The position numbers and the translations under genes were made by a program. Shown here piece after piece: positions 1 to 8,361 of a DNA stretch of 64,000 bases; position 1 is the first letter of the stretch, and every line of letters begins with the position of its first letter. The stretch lies in assembly GCA_934277545.1 (NCBI GenBank), contig CAKQUG010000001.1:186001-250000 (forward strand), written 5' to 3'. Under the pieces are notes generated by a model, which worked only from the letters and a program-made list of their open reading frames with translations, ran no database searches and was not told the DNA's origin. Origin of the DNA: an uncultured Alphaproteobacteria bacterium. Its GTDB lineage: Bacteria > Pseudomonadota > Alphaproteobacteria > RF32 > CAG-239.

Positions 1-1
1 T

Positions 2-58
2 GACTTGCGCGCCACACCTGATGAAAAAGACATCAATCCGTTCGGTAATGTGCAATAG
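2..58 (+). CDS. 3' end of a truncated gene
   Basis: The frame starting at base 2 stays open and ends at TAG 56-58. It encodes the last 18 residues of a protein (DLRATPDEKDINPFGNVQ). A strong rho-independent hairpin follows directly, which fits a real gene end. The fragment is too short to identify. Confidence 0.55.
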   Translation, partial: DLRATPDEKDINPFGNVQ

Positions 59-81
59 TTTTTACTGATATAATTAACAGC

Positions 82-116
82 AAAAAAGGACAGCTTTTTA
101 AGCCGTCCTTTTTTGT
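82..116 (+). terminator. Rho-independent terminator
   Basis: A GGACAGC / GCCGTCC stem is flanked by an A-run and a T-run (AAAAAAGGACNGC...GCNGTCCTTTTTT). It lies just after the stop at 58. The A/T flanks could let it work for the minus-strand gene as well. Confidence 0.8.
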
Positions 117-129
117 TAAGCGGATATTT

Positions 130-1245
130 CTATTTATTTATATCTATAACCACAATTTCAGATTTTGTTCCGGTTTTGAATTTTATCGCCCAGTCGGATA
201 TTCCTGATGTTACAATAAAATCCGTCAAATCACGACGTTCATATCCATAAGTTTTATCATTGGCGCCAATCCACTCTCCGACTTTGTTTAAAGGCCAAAG
301 CTGACCGCCGTGAGTATGTCCCGACAGCACCAAATCAACTTTTGAAGCGGCTTGATTTCTATAATCGTTAGGCTGATGATCCAAAACTACAATGTATTTG
401 CTTTTATCCAAATTCTTTACCAATGTATTCATATTTTCACGCTTACCGCCGCGGTAAAATTCCGAGCTGTCCTGCCGGCCTAAAATATAGTAATCATCAG
501 CAATCAACACTGCTTCATCTTGCAAAACCGTTACATTGTTTTTTTGGAGTTCTTTTATTAAGTCATATCCGGAATAGCCGCGTTTTTCGGGGCTGTGATA
601 GCCTTTGTCATGGTTACCGAAAGCAAAGTATACGCCATAAGTTGTTTTAAGTTTGCCTAAAGCTGCGCAGGCTTTTTGCATATCGGCAAGCATAGTGTCA
701 TCATCAACAAAATCGCCGACAATAACCACGGCATCCGGATTAAGCGTCTGCATATATTCCACATATTTTACAAAACCGTCGCCATCAAAAGTGGTGCCGA
801 TATGAGAATCCGCAAATTGCACAATGCGCAGCGGCTTGTCGGTTTTAGACGTTTCTAAATTATAATAGGTTGTCCAAGCATGATAATCTAAAAAACAGCC
901 GGCGCCTAAAGTGATAATGGTTAACGCTAAAGCGGTAATTCCGGCGTAATAATACTGAAACGGCTGCGGCAGATAGTGCTCAGCAATACCGAAAATCAAA
1001 TCGCTGACAAGCCAAAAAATCATTAAATGCAGCAGCACGATAACGGCGTTCATCAGGTTTAGGCTATAGCAAAGCATACCGAAAACCGCCAATACGGCAA
1101 TAAAGCTGTATAAATAAAGCAGCTTAGTGCTACCGTCAGCTAATTTCAGCATAAAAGCAAATTTTGCCGTACGACTGGTTAAATATGCCAAACCGGCAAG
1201 AGTTGAAAATATCAAAATTACAAAGAGTATTATCCACATACGCAT
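130..1245 (-). CDS. Membrane-anchored calcineurin-like metallophosphoesterase
   Basis: About 371 aa. The N-terminal 120 residues hold four hydrophobic segments, followed by a cytoplasmic metallophosphoesterase domain. All metal-binding motifs are visible: DSH (about 146-148), GDFVDD (177), GNHD (210-213), DHQP (289) and SGHTHGGQ (308-315). This is the architecture of YkuE-like and related membrane phosphoesterases, which act on phosphodiesters or lipid pyrophosphates; the substrate here is unknown. I chose the ATG at 1245 over the upstream in-frame start at 1290 because a GAAAGG ribosome site lies about 10 nt before it. The gene stands alone, with its 3' end facing the terminator at 82-116. 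Confidence 0.85.
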   Translation of the reverse strand: MRMWIILFVILIFSTLAGLAYLTSRTAKFAFMLKLADGSTKLLYLYSFIAVLAVFGMLCYSLNLMNAVIVLLHLMIFWLVSDLIFGIAEHYLPQPFQYYYAGITALALTIITLGAGCFLDYHAWTTYYNLETSKTDKPLRIVQFADSHIGTTFDGDGFVKYVEYMQTLNPDAVVIVGDFVDDDTMLADMQKACAALGKLKTTYGVYFAFGNHDKGYHSPEKRGYSGYDLIKELQKNNVTVLQDEAVLIADDYYILGRQDSSEFYRGGKRENMNTLVKNLDKSKYIVVLDHQPNDYRNQAASKVDLVLSGHTHGGQLWPLNKVGEWIGANDKTYGYERRDLTDFIVTSGISDWAIKFKTGTKSEIVVIDINK

Positions 1246-1338
1246 TTTTACAATCCTTTCACTGCAACTATAATAATTCTTAGAGCACACTCTAGGTCAA
1301 GCATTTTTTTTGAAACATTGGTTTTTGACAAAAAAAAC

Positions 1339-1367
1339 TTGCAAAAGCCGACAAAAGGTGCTAATTA
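1339..1367 (+). promoter_or_regulatory. Putative sigma70 promoter
   Basis: TTGCAA (1339-1344), a 17-bp spacer, then TAATTA (1362-1367). It lies inside the upstream in-frame extension of the next ORF, which argues for the start at 1420 rather than TTG at 1318. Confidence 0.4.
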
Positions 1368-1419
1368 TAAGCCATATTTAAATTATGTTGTGAATTTTTG
1401 TTTAATTAAATCAAATCGT

Positions 1420-1788
1420 ATGGATTTACAGACTAAAAAAGAGAGAATTGTCGACGTCAAAGAATGTTTGAAATCTTATTTTCGCAATGTAGAAAATATA
1501 GGCGCAATATTTTTTGTCAGCGGCGGTCACGGATGTGTTTTACGAGATGTTGTATACCAATATGCAACACGAAAAGATTTATACTTTGAAGTGTTTGCGC
1601 TGGATAAAACCCCGTATTTTGTCGGCTCGTTAGAACATGCTGAAGCTCTTGAAAAAATTTTTGGCGGTAACAGTTGCCCCTCGGAATATTGCTTCAAAGC
1701 AATAAACCCGCTTGACTTGTGGACATGGTCTCCCGCTTCTGAAATGGAAGAGCTGAGTCTTGAAGACGCTAAAACAGCTTTGTTTTAG
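1420..1788 (+). CDS. Hypothetical protein (122 aa)
   Basis: I do not recognise the family. It is a soluble, mixed alpha/beta protein with a VSGGHGC stretch near residue 35, several aromatic residues and an acidic C-terminus. There is no signal peptide or membrane segment. The frame is open from a TTG at 1318, but a likely promoter lies within that extension, so ATG 1420 is preferred. No Shine-Dalgarno sequence precedes it; the leader is AT-only. A clear terminator follows at 1796-1839, so it is probably monocistronic. Confidence 0.6.
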   Translation: MDLQTKKERIVDVKECLKSYFRNVENIGAIFFVSGGHGCVLRDVVYQYATRKDLYFEVFALDKTPYFVGSLEHAEALEKIFGGNSCPSEYCFKAINPLDLWTWSPASEMEELSLEDAKTALF

Positions 1789-1795
1789 CTAAAGT

Positions 1796-1839
1796 AAAAA
1801 GCTCCTGTTTTTAGTTCAAAACGGAGCTTTTATTTTTTT
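1796..1839 (+). terminator. Rho-independent terminator
   Basis: AAAAGCTCC pairs with GGAGCTTTT across a short loop and is followed by a T-run. It closes the 1420-1788 gene. Confidence 0.8.
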
Positions 1840-1873
1840 GAGTATGTATCCAAAAATATATTTACATATCATT

Positions 1874-2461
1874 ATGAAGAAAGATATTTATATTTTTCGC
1901 CATGGTCAGACCAATCATAATCTGGCACAAAAATGGCAGGGAGTCAGTATTAACGACGCCTTAAACGAAACCGGAAAGCAACAAGCTAAAGAGCTTGCCG
2001 AAAAGGTCAAAAATCTCGGATTGGAAAAAATATACAGCTCGCCGCTTATCAGAGCATGGCAGACAGGTATGTATATTATGGACAACTACGCCGGCATTCG
2101 CTTTGAAATTATGAGCGGTTTGCGCGAAATCAATTTCGGCGAAGCTGAAGGATTGACTTTTGACGAAGTGCGGAAAAAATACGGCCGTAAATTTGAGCAG
2201 CAGCTTTTGTTTCCGACTTGGCAAAACTGGGATTTACATTTTCCGAAAGGTGAATGTAAGCATGATGTTTTCAAACGTGTTGACGCGTGTTTGAAAAAAA
2301 TTGTTCAAAATGCCGAAAACAATGTAGGTGTTGTTTGCCACGCCGGAGTTATCAGTGCTTTGCAGTGTGGTTATCAGTTGGAAAATGTTTGCTATGATAA
2401 TTGTTCAATTCTGCATTTGCAGTATGACAGTGAAAGCAATAATTTTACCAAGATTGACTAA
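1874..2461 (+). CDS. Histidine phosphatase family protein (phosphoglycerate mutase-like)
   Basis: 195 aa, single domain, usual length for the family. The catalytic RHGQT motif is at residues 8-12. SSPLIRAWQT is the second phosphate-binding arginine motif, an acidic GLREINFGEAEG region follows, and VCHAGVI carries the second catalytic histidine. Relatives include cobalamin-pathway CobC and broad-specificity phosphatases; the substrate cannot be told from sequence. I chose ATG 1874 because the catalytic strand begins there. No Shine-Dalgarno is present; the leader ends TATCATT-ATG, as at 53054. A terminator follows, so it is a single-gene unit. Confidence 0.85.
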   Translation: MKKDIYIFRHGQTNHNLAQKWQGVSINDALNETGKQQAKELAEKVKNLGLEKIYSSPLIRAWQTGMYIMDNYAGIRFEIMSGLREINFGEAEGLTFDEVRKKYGRKFEQQLLFPTWQNWDLHFPKGECKHDVFKRVDACLKKIVQNAENNVGVVCHAGVISALQCGYQLENVCYDNCSILHLQYDSESNNFTKID

Positions 2462-2467
2462 AAAGCT

Positions 2468-2504
2468 AAAAACCGTCCCTAGTATATAAGGACGGTTTTT
2501 CTTT
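2468..2504 (+). terminator. Rho-independent terminator
   Basis: AAAAACCGTCC pairs perfectly with GGACGGTTTTT, with an 11-nt loop and following T-rich DNA, 7 nt after the histidine phosphatase stop. Confidence 0.85.
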
Positions 2505-2564
2505 AATAAAATTCGCCCTGTACATCTGCAATATACCAAAAAACAATGTGGGATTTGAATGAAC

Positions 2565-2607
2565 ACAAAAACTCTCTGTTTCACAACAAAAAAGCGAAAC
2601 AGAGAGT
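2565..2607 (-). terminator. Rho-independent terminator for the FMN reductase gene
   Basis: A 12-bp perfect stem (ACTCTCTGTTTC at 2571-2582 with its complement at 2596-2607) is followed on the minus strand by a T-run. It lies 19 nt beyond the stop of the minus-strand flavin reductase gene. Confidence 0.85.
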
Positions 2608-2625
2608 GAAAAAATCAGTGGCAAA

Positions 2626-3168
2626 TCAGACGTTTTTACCAAATTCGTAAGCCGTTCTCATTGCTTCCTGATTATGTTCGATTTCGCCTTTCTGCCATGC
2701 GCCCAAACCATAAACAACGCCTTTTTCAAACGTATTATCCAAACAGTCAACAGCAAAGCCTCGTAAGCCTTCAACAACTTTTTCCAAGTGCTTTTGTATT
2801 GTGTCAGCCGACGTAACAATAAAATAAAAATCTTTATTAGAAATTTTTGTATACTGCGGAACAGTACGGTCAATAAAAGTTTTCATCTGTCCGTTCATGG
2901 CATAAAAATAAACCGGCGTTGCCAAAACAATAACATCAGCTTCAATCATTTTTTGCAAAAGCTCTGCCATATCATCTTTTTGCACGCATTTGCCGGTAGC
3001 GTTGCAAACTCCGCACCCCATGCAATAATTTATTTTTTTATCCCTCAGGCGGATTTTTTCCACTTCATTGCCGGTTTCTAAAGCCCCGCGTTTAAATTCA
3101 TCGCACAAAATATCAGAATTACCGCGAGTCCGAGGACTTCCTGAAATTATCAAAACTTTTTTAGCCAT
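2626..3168 (-). CDS. Flavodoxin-fold NAD(P)H-dependent FMN oxidoreductase
   Basis: 180 aa. The N-terminal flavin-phosphate loop reads SGSPRTRGNSD (about 9-19). A CMGCGVCNATGKC cysteine cluster follows around residues 49-61, then the TPVYFYAMNGQMKTFIDR flavin-contact segment. This is the NADPH-dependent FMN reductase / iron-sulfur flavoprotein-like family. The four-cysteine cluster could hold an Fe-S centre, but family members with this motif do not always bind one. The role is probably quinone, nitro or electron-transfer redox chemistry under low oxygen. The start is supported by AGGAGGAT 6 nt before ATG. Single gene with its own terminator. Confidence 0.85.
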   Translation of the reverse strand: MAKKVLIISGSPRTRGNSDILCDEFKRGALETGNEVEKIRLRDKKINYCMGCGVCNATGKCVQKDDMAELLQKMIEADVIVLATPVYFYAMNGQMKTFIDRTVPQYTKISNKDFYFIVTSADTIQKHLEKVVEGLRGFAVDCLDNTFEKGVVYGLGAWQKGEIEHNQEAMRTAYEFGKNV

Positions 3169-3228
3169 ACTTTTATCCTCCTATAATATCTATTTAATCC
3201 CCTGAATACAATTTAGGTCAAAATTTTT

Positions 3229-4182
3229 TTAATTTACAAAATTAAAATCATACAATATCTTTCCCTGTCCGCTATTCAAATTAAACACCCAATCGGCAAA
3301 ATATTTTTGATTATTTTTCACAAACGGCACCACCTCTTTAAGAGGCATTCTTGAAGTACTTAATTTAACCGCCAGCCAATAATCATCATCGGCAATTTTA
3401 TAAATTGATAAATTGTAAACCAAACCGACTTCTGTTTCCACCGCTATCTTTCGTGGCTCGATTTTTGAAAAGTCATCTTCAAAATCCTTTTTTAAGGCTA
3501 TACCGTTATAATCAACATATAAAAGAGCGGCTGAAAATTCTCTGAATTTCTTAGATTTTGCAAGAGCCGTCGGCATTTCCTGAAGCGTAAAAGTTCTGTC
3601 GGAAATTGTTATACCGACAACTTGGTCGGCTGAAATTTCCAATAAAGGAAACGGCATCCAAGCTCCGGCTTCTCCGGAAAATTCCCCTACTTCGCTAATG
3701 GTATAAATATATGGATAGCCTTTCAACTGTGCAAATCTATATTCTCCGTCGGCATACCCACCGCCCAATGTTACACTATCCAACAGATTGCCTTCAGCAT
3801 CAAAAGTTTCAACCAAAGTTTTCTGCTCATCGTCCAAACCGTATGCCGCCAACTTACTTTTCGATACTTCATCAACGGCAATAATAACCGAATTATTTAT
3901 CATTTTATAAAAAGCCGCCAACTGCTTGGCATCGGCAAAATAATCAGCCGCTTCTTTTACTCGCCATTCGCCGTTATTATCATAGATATGAATTTCTCCG
4001 GTTGCTTCGGTGGTCAATTTTATCTGCTGCAGCAACACAGCTTTTTGCCTAGTTTGCATAAAAACATACTCTCCGCGCCGATTCAATCCGCTGCGGATTT
4101 TTGCATACCACACGGAAAATCCGGCTAAAAGCAGCATACCCAAAGCAACACATAAACTTATAATTAAATATTTTTTAGGCAT
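3229..4182 (-). CDS. DUF4340 domain protein of a GldG-type ABC system
   Basis: 317 aa. One N-terminal membrane segment (about 5-26) is followed by a periplasmic domain with the repeated-beta look of DUF4340, for example ending a strand with DSVTLGGGYADGEYRFAQ. The start ATG lies inside the last codons of the upstream permease gene (8-bp overlap, AATGCCTAA), so translation is probably coupled. In other bacteria this domain sits with an ABC ATPase and a GldG-type subunit, as here. The transported substrate is unknown. Confidence 0.75.
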   Translation of the reverse strand: MPKKYLIISLCVALGMLLLAGFSVWYAKIRSGLNRRGEYVFMQTRQKAVLLQQIKLTTEATGEIHIYDNNGEWRVKEAADYFADAKQLAAFYKMINNSVIIAVDEVSKSKLAAYGLDDEQKTLVETFDAEGNLLDSVTLGGGYADGEYRFAQLKGYPYIYTISEVGEFSGEAGAWMPFPLLEISADQVVGITISDRTFTLQEMPTALAKSKKFREFSAALLYVDYNGIALKKDFEDDFSKIEPRKIAVETEVGLVYNLSIYKIADDDYWLAVKLSTSRMPLKEVVPFVKNNQKYFADWVFNLNSGQGKILYDFNFVN

Positions 4183-6493
4183 TATACTTCTCCTTTAATC
4201 GGCGATTATGCCTTAATCGGCAAAACTTTGCCAACAAAAACAAAACAACAACCTCCAGCAGCGGAATTATTAAAATCTGCATTATCATCATTTTTGCCGT
4301 GGCAATACTGTAATCATTTTTCATTTTATATTCGATTCTTTGCAGCTTTTCTTCATTTTGCGCCAATTCCTTACCGGCTGTGCCAACTTTTGTCAGTTCT
4401 TCATAAAGTATGGCATTTTCGTTGCTTTGCTCAAACAAAACACGCTTTTGTTCTTGAATTTTATTTTGCAAAACTTTATACGCGGCTTCCTGTCGGCTGT
4501 AAATATTTTTCATCAGCCGCTGACCGATACTGTCGACATTAAAAAGCTGATTGCCGACCGGCAGCTGTTCATAAAGCCGATTATCCGCCATATAATCAAT
4601 CAAAGCTCTCGCCGCCGCGCCGTTGCCGCTCTTTTCTATCACGCTGTACGGATTACCATCCGGAGAATTTTCCGCCGCCCAAAAAGCCGCTTCCAAAAAG
4701 TCGACATCTCCGACTACCGCGACTTTGCCCGCTTTTAGCGACTGTTTTAAAAACGGCTTCATTGTCGACGCCAATTCCGTCTCGGCATACGGATTTTTGC
4801 TGTATAAAGAGCTGAAAGAACCTTCCAGCACCGCACCGACCAAACCGTTCTCGTTTGTAATAAACGGCACAACCTTTACTGCCGGATTATCGACCTCAAA
4901 CAAAAACGCCTTATTCAAGCGCAATCCGAGCGGACTGTAACCGAAAACTTTTTCTAATCTGCCTTCATCCGCGGCAATAGTTTTTAAATTTACCCGCCAA
5001 TTATTCAAAAAGTCGACAAACTGCACATCTTCGCTGTTGGTCAAATCCGACTGGCTGGCGGTAAAGAAATCAAAAAACACAACAACCCGGCCGCCGCGCA
5101 TAATAAATTGGTCAATTCCGTAACGCAACGCTGTCGGAATTTTTTTAGGATTTATCAATACCAACAAATCCGCTTTATCAGAAAATTCATACATTGACGG
5201 CGAAATATTAAACACATTGTAATCATTTTCCCAATTCAGCAAAATTTCCTGCAAACCATCCAAATTTTGCATATTATCCACAAATACGCCGACATTTTTA
5301 ATTCTTTCCGGTTCGGTTACTTTCAGCAAAGCCATGTCAATATCTTTTTCCAGCCACGGCTGACGCTGCAGCAAAAATTGCTTTATCACGGCTTCTTTGC
5401 CGTCCGAAGTCCTGACCACGGCTCCCAGATAGTTGCGGCTGCCTCCGGCATTTGTTTCAAAATACAAACCTTTTTCCAACACTTTTTCTTCCAGTTCCGA
5501 AAAAGGTTCTACATAAGTTATGTTAACACTGACAATACCGCCGCTCAAACGCTGATACCGCCGCAAAAAACGCTGAATTTGCTGCAGATAATGAAAATAA
5601 TCGGAATTAGCGTTAATATAATCTTTTGCCGCAAAAACATCAACCGTTACCGAATCTTGCAAATTATCCAGCAGCTCAACGGTTTGTTTTTTCGGCGTAT
5701 ACAATTCAGCCGCGGTAAAATCTGCCTTGCCGGCAAAAAAGTTAGACAATGCGATATTAAAAAACGCCGCTCCCGCCAGCAAAATCAGCATAAACACGCC
5801 GGCTTTCTGCCATTTGTTTTTTTGACTGCTGCTCTGCAAAGACAGCACTATTATATTAAAAAACACAAACACGGCCGTAACCGAAACAAAATACAAAACA
5901 TCGGAAACACCGATTTCCGCAAACAAAAAATTGTTATACACGGCATACAAGCCGAAACACGGCAAAGCCACCCACACGGCCAAACCGAAAAAACTCAGCA
6001 AATAGGCCAAAATCAAATTACTTGTTAATGCGGAAATAAAAATTCCGGCCGCGCTGAAAAACAGCATGACAAAAAGCAGTCCCAGCTCATTGGTAATAAT
6101 ATTTTGCCAATCCAAATTCAGCCAGCCGGCGGAATAAATTATAAACGGCAACAGTCCGAGCATTGCCAAAACGCCCAAAGTGCTGACCGCGCAAAATTTA
6201 GCCGCCGCCAGAATAGAAAAAGACACCGGCTGCGTTAGCAAACTTTCTATAGTACCTGAGCGATATTCTTCCGCCCAGCTGCGCATGGTTAAAACCGGTA
6301 TCAGCACCGCCGCAATAATCGGCTGCGCATAAAAAAGAGCATACAGCGACATATCGTGCATACCTAAATATGAACCGAAATAAAACGCCGTTCCTATTGA
6401 TGCAAACAAATACACAAACAGCACAAAATATACCGATAAATTACGGAAATAACTGCGAAACTCTCTTAAAAACAAGGCTGTAAACTGCTGCAT
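4175..6493 (-). CDS. ABC-2 permease fused to a GldG-type auxiliary domain
   Basis: 772 aa. Residues 1-240 form six hydrophobic segments of an ABC-2 permease; MRSWAEEYRSGTIESLLTQP is its typical cytoplasmic element. Residues 270-540 form a periplasmic GldG / ABC_transp_aux domain with VTVDVFAAKDYI, GVFVDNMQNLDGL and RGGRVVVFFDF segments. A coiled coil (about 690-735) and a C-terminal membrane helix end the protein. In gliding Bacteroidota the equivalents GldF and GldG are separate; here they are one chain. The gene is second in a three-gene operon, 3 nt after the ATPase and overlapping the DUF4340 gene. The role is probably export or envelope remodelling rather than gliding. Confidence 0.8.
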   Translation of the reverse strand: MQQFTALFLREFRSYFRNLSVYFVLFVYLFASIGTAFYFGSYLGMHDMSLYALFYAQPIIAAVLIPVLTMRSWAEEYRSGTIESLLTQPVSFSILAAAKFCAVSTLGVLAMLGLLPFIIYSAGWLNLDWQNIITNELGLLFVMLFFSAAGIFISALTSNLILAYLLSFFGLAVWVALPCFGLYAVYNNFLFAEIGVSDVLYFVSVTAVFVFFNIIVLSLQSSSQKNKWQKAGVFMLILLAGAAFFNIALSNFFAGKADFTAAELYTPKKQTVELLDNLQDSVTVDVFAAKDYINANSDYFHYLQQIQRFLRRYQRLSGGIVSVNITYVEPFSELEEKVLEKGLYFETNAGGSRNYLGAVVRTSDGKEAVIKQFLLQRQPWLEKDIDMALLKVTEPERIKNVGVFVDNMQNLDGLQEILLNWENDYNVFNISPSMYEFSDKADLLVLINPKKIPTALRYGIDQFIMRGGRVVVFFDFFTASQSDLTNSEDVQFVDFLNNWRVNLKTIAADEGRLEKVFGYSPLGLRLNKAFLFEVDNPAVKVVPFITNENGLVGAVLEGSFSSLYSKNPYAETELASTMKPFLKQSLKAGKVAVVGDVDFLEAAFWAAENSPDGNPYSVIEKSGNGAAARALIDYMADNRLYEQLPVGNQLFNVDSIGQRLMKNIYSRQEAAYKVLQNKIQEQKRVLFEQSNENAILYEELTKVGTAGKELAQNEEKLQRIEYKMKNDYSIATAKMMIMQILIIPLLEVVVLFLLAKFCRLRHNRRLKEKYNA

Positions 6494-6496
6494 TTT

Positions 6497-7207
6497 TTAT
6501 TCTCCGGTTATTTTTTTAAATGACGCCAACAAACTTTCCGGCGCTGTTTTTTTGAACTTTGCAAACTTTGTATCCGCAACCATTTTTCCTTTATGCATAA
6601 GCAGTACTCTTTGCGCCAAAGCGTCAACATCTTCCAAAGCGTGGGTTGAAATAATTACCAAGTTATTTTTGGCATAATTTTTAATTATTTGCCGCATACT
6701 TTCTTTTTGCACCGGATCCAATCCTTCCGTCGGTTCATCAAGCAGCAAAATTTTGGGTTCCGACAACATAGCCGCAGCCAATTCTGCTCTTTTTTTATAG
6801 CCTTTTGATAAAGTCCCCAACGATTGAAAAGCCACATTCCGCAATTCCAGCAAATTTAGCATTTTTTCTATCTTTTCAGATTTCTGTTCCGCGCTCATTC
6901 TTTTTAAATCAGCCGAAAACTCTAAAAACTCCAGTGTTGTCATTTCGCCATACAAAGCGGAAATTTCCGGAACATAACCGATATTTTGCAAATATTTCAT
7001 ACGATTGTTTTTAATATTTTCATTTTCAAACAACAGCTCTCCGCTGTCCGGCTCTGAAAATCCGCTTACAATTTTAAATAAGGTGGATTTACCGGCTCCG
7101 TTTTCACCAAGTAAAACCACTGCTTCGTTTTTATCAAATTTTAACGAAACGGCGTCAACCGCTTTAATTTTTCCAAAATATTTGCAAATATTGTCAATAA
7201 TCAGCAT
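6497..7207 (-). CDS. ABC transporter ATPase subunit
   Basis: 236 aa, a complete nucleotide-binding domain. Walker A is GENGAGKST (34-42), the signature is LSKGYKKR (133-140, degenerate from LSGGQ), Walker B is ILLLDEP (153-159), followed by EGLDP and an H-loop histidine in STH (about 189). The LSKGYKKR signature is typical of ABC-2 exporters such as GldA and NatA. It is first in the operon with the fused permease and the DUF4340 protein and should power that complex at the inner membrane. Confidence 0.88.
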   Translation of the reverse strand: MLIIDNICKYFGKIKAVDAVSLKFDKNEAVVLLGENGAGKSTLFKIVSGFSEPDSGELLFENENIKNNRMKYLQNIGYVPEISALYGEMTTLEFLEFSADLKRMSAEQKSEKIEKMLNLLELRNVAFQSLGTLSKGYKKRAELAAAMLSEPKILLLDEPTEGLDPVQKESMRQIIKNYAKNNLVIISTHALEDVDALAQRVLLMHKGKMVADTKFAKFKKTAPESLLASFKKITGE

Positions 7208-7300
7208 AAAACTGCTCCGTTGTTCAAATTATATCAGCCTATTTTAATCGTATTTTTTTAATTTTTAACAAATATTTTCAACTTTTGTGAAAAAACTTTA

Positions 7301-7329
7301 ATGACAAATTGTTTTTATTGGAGTAATAA
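7301..7329 (+). promoter_or_regulatory. Putative promoter of the MlaD operon
   Basis: ATGACA (7301-7306), a 17-bp spacer, then TAATAA (7324-7329), in the gap between the divergent ABC operon and the first MCE gene. The predicted transcript would start about 26 nt before the TTG start. Confidence 0.4.
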
Positions 7330-7361
7330 TGTAACAAAATTGGCAAAAACGGAGAAATGTT

Positions 7362-7889
7362 TTGGATAACTTCAGCAAAGAAGAATTAAAAAATTTTGTG
7401 ATAGGTTTATGCGTTATCTGCCTGTTTGCAGTAGGAATGTTATTATTTAAACTTCAACGCAACGTTTGGAAAGGCACCGAAGACACCGACTATCAAATTT
7501 TTGCCACCTTCAACCGTACCGACGGATTGGTAGTTGGTAACAAAGTACGCATGTCCGGTTTGGACATTGGCAGAGTTGTGTCCTCTGTTTTGGATGATGA
7601 TTTCCGCGCCACTTTAACCCTGCAGATTAAAGCCGACGTGCAAATTCCCGACGACAGCAGCGCCGCTATTGTCAGCTCAGGTATAATGGGAAATAAATAC
7701 ATAGAAATAGAACCGGGCGGCTCGGAAGATTATATTGAACCTAACGGCGAATTTTCCTATACACAGGACGCCATGATTTTAGATGAATTGATTGACCGCG
7801 TTATTTCTTTAGGCAAGGCCAAGCGCAAAAAATCCTACCCGCCGGCCGAAGAGCCGAAAACCATAGAAACAACCGAAAGTGTGGAGTAA
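7362..7889 (+). CDS. MCE-domain protein (MlaD-like), first of two
   Basis: 175 aa. One N-terminal membrane helix (about 13-29), then an MCE domain (about 40-115) with DGLVVGNKVRMSGLDIGRV and SGIMGNKYIEIEPGG, the core MlaD motifs. MlaD proteins form periplasmic rings that carry phospholipid between the membranes. A basic and Pro-rich tail follows. The start is TTG at 7362 with GGAG 7 nt upstream; no in-frame ATG precedes the membrane segment. The ribosome site of the next gene lies in this gene's last codons, so the two MCE proteins are probably made together and may form a mixed ring. Confidence 0.8.
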   Translation: MDNFSKEELKNFVIGLCVICLFAVGMLLFKLQRNVWKGTEDTDYQIFATFNRTDGLVVGNKVRMSGLDIGRVVSSVLDDDFRATLTLQIKADVQIPDDSSAAIVSSGIMGNKYIEIEPGGSEDYIEPNGEFSYTQDAMILDELIDRVISLGKAKRKKSYPPAEEPKTIETTESVE

Positions 7890-7893
7890 TAAA

Positions 7894-8361
7894 ATGAGAA
7901 AAAAACCTGTTGAAACCATTATGGGCTTAGTTGTGCTGGTTGTTGCCCTGCTGTTTTTGGCTTTTGCCTACCGCGTATCCGATTTGCAGGTGGTTAAAGG
8001 TTATCCGCTCAAAGCCGAATTTATGAAAGTCGGAGGCTTGAGTATTGGCTCAGATGTACGCATCAACGGCATAAAGGTCGGCACGGTAACTTCGCAGAAG
8101 CTCAACAATGATGACTACATGGCCGATGTAACTTTCAGCATATCTTCCGACATTAAACTACCGATTGATAGTACGGTTTCTATTGTCAGCGATGGTTTAG
8201 TCGGCGATAAATTCGTAAAAATTGAGCCAGGAAAATCAGCGGAATTCCTTAAAGCCGGCGATTCGTTTGCCAACACAAAAGACTTTAAAACCATAGAAGA
8301 TATGGTCGGTGAAATTATATTTATGGTTACAGATGACGGAAGCAAAGATGAAAACCAATAA
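7894..8361 (+). CDS. mlaD: Outer-membrane lipid asymmetry protein MlaD
   Basis: 155 aa. One N-terminal membrane helix, then an MCE domain with GGLSIGSDVRINGIKVGTV and SDGLVGDKFVKIEPG. The match to MlaD (Mla pathway, periplasmic phospholipid carrier ring) is closer than for the preceding paralogue. ATG 7894 has GGAG 7 nt upstream and lies 4 nt after the preceding stop. No mlaE, mlaF or mlaB is in the window, so the permease and ATPase must be elsewhere or upstream. Confidence 0.85.
   Translation: MRKKPVETIMGLVVLVVALLFLAFAYRVSDLQVVKGYPLKAEFMKVGGLSIGSDVRINGIKVGTVTSQKLNNDDYMADVTFSISSDIKLPIDSTVSIVSDGLVGDKFVKIEPGKSAEFLKAGDSFANTKDFKTIEDMVGEIIFMVTDDGSKDENQ

Noticed and set aside
1318..1419. N-terminal extension of the 1420-1788 protein from a TTG at 1318.
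   Set aside because: A promoter-like sequence lies inside it, and the residues look non-native (Lys/Asn-rich with no fold).
5267..6028. A long plus-strand open frame opposite the ABC permease gene.
   Set aside because: It is the antisense of a well-supported coding gene, has low-complexity basic composition and no ribosome site.
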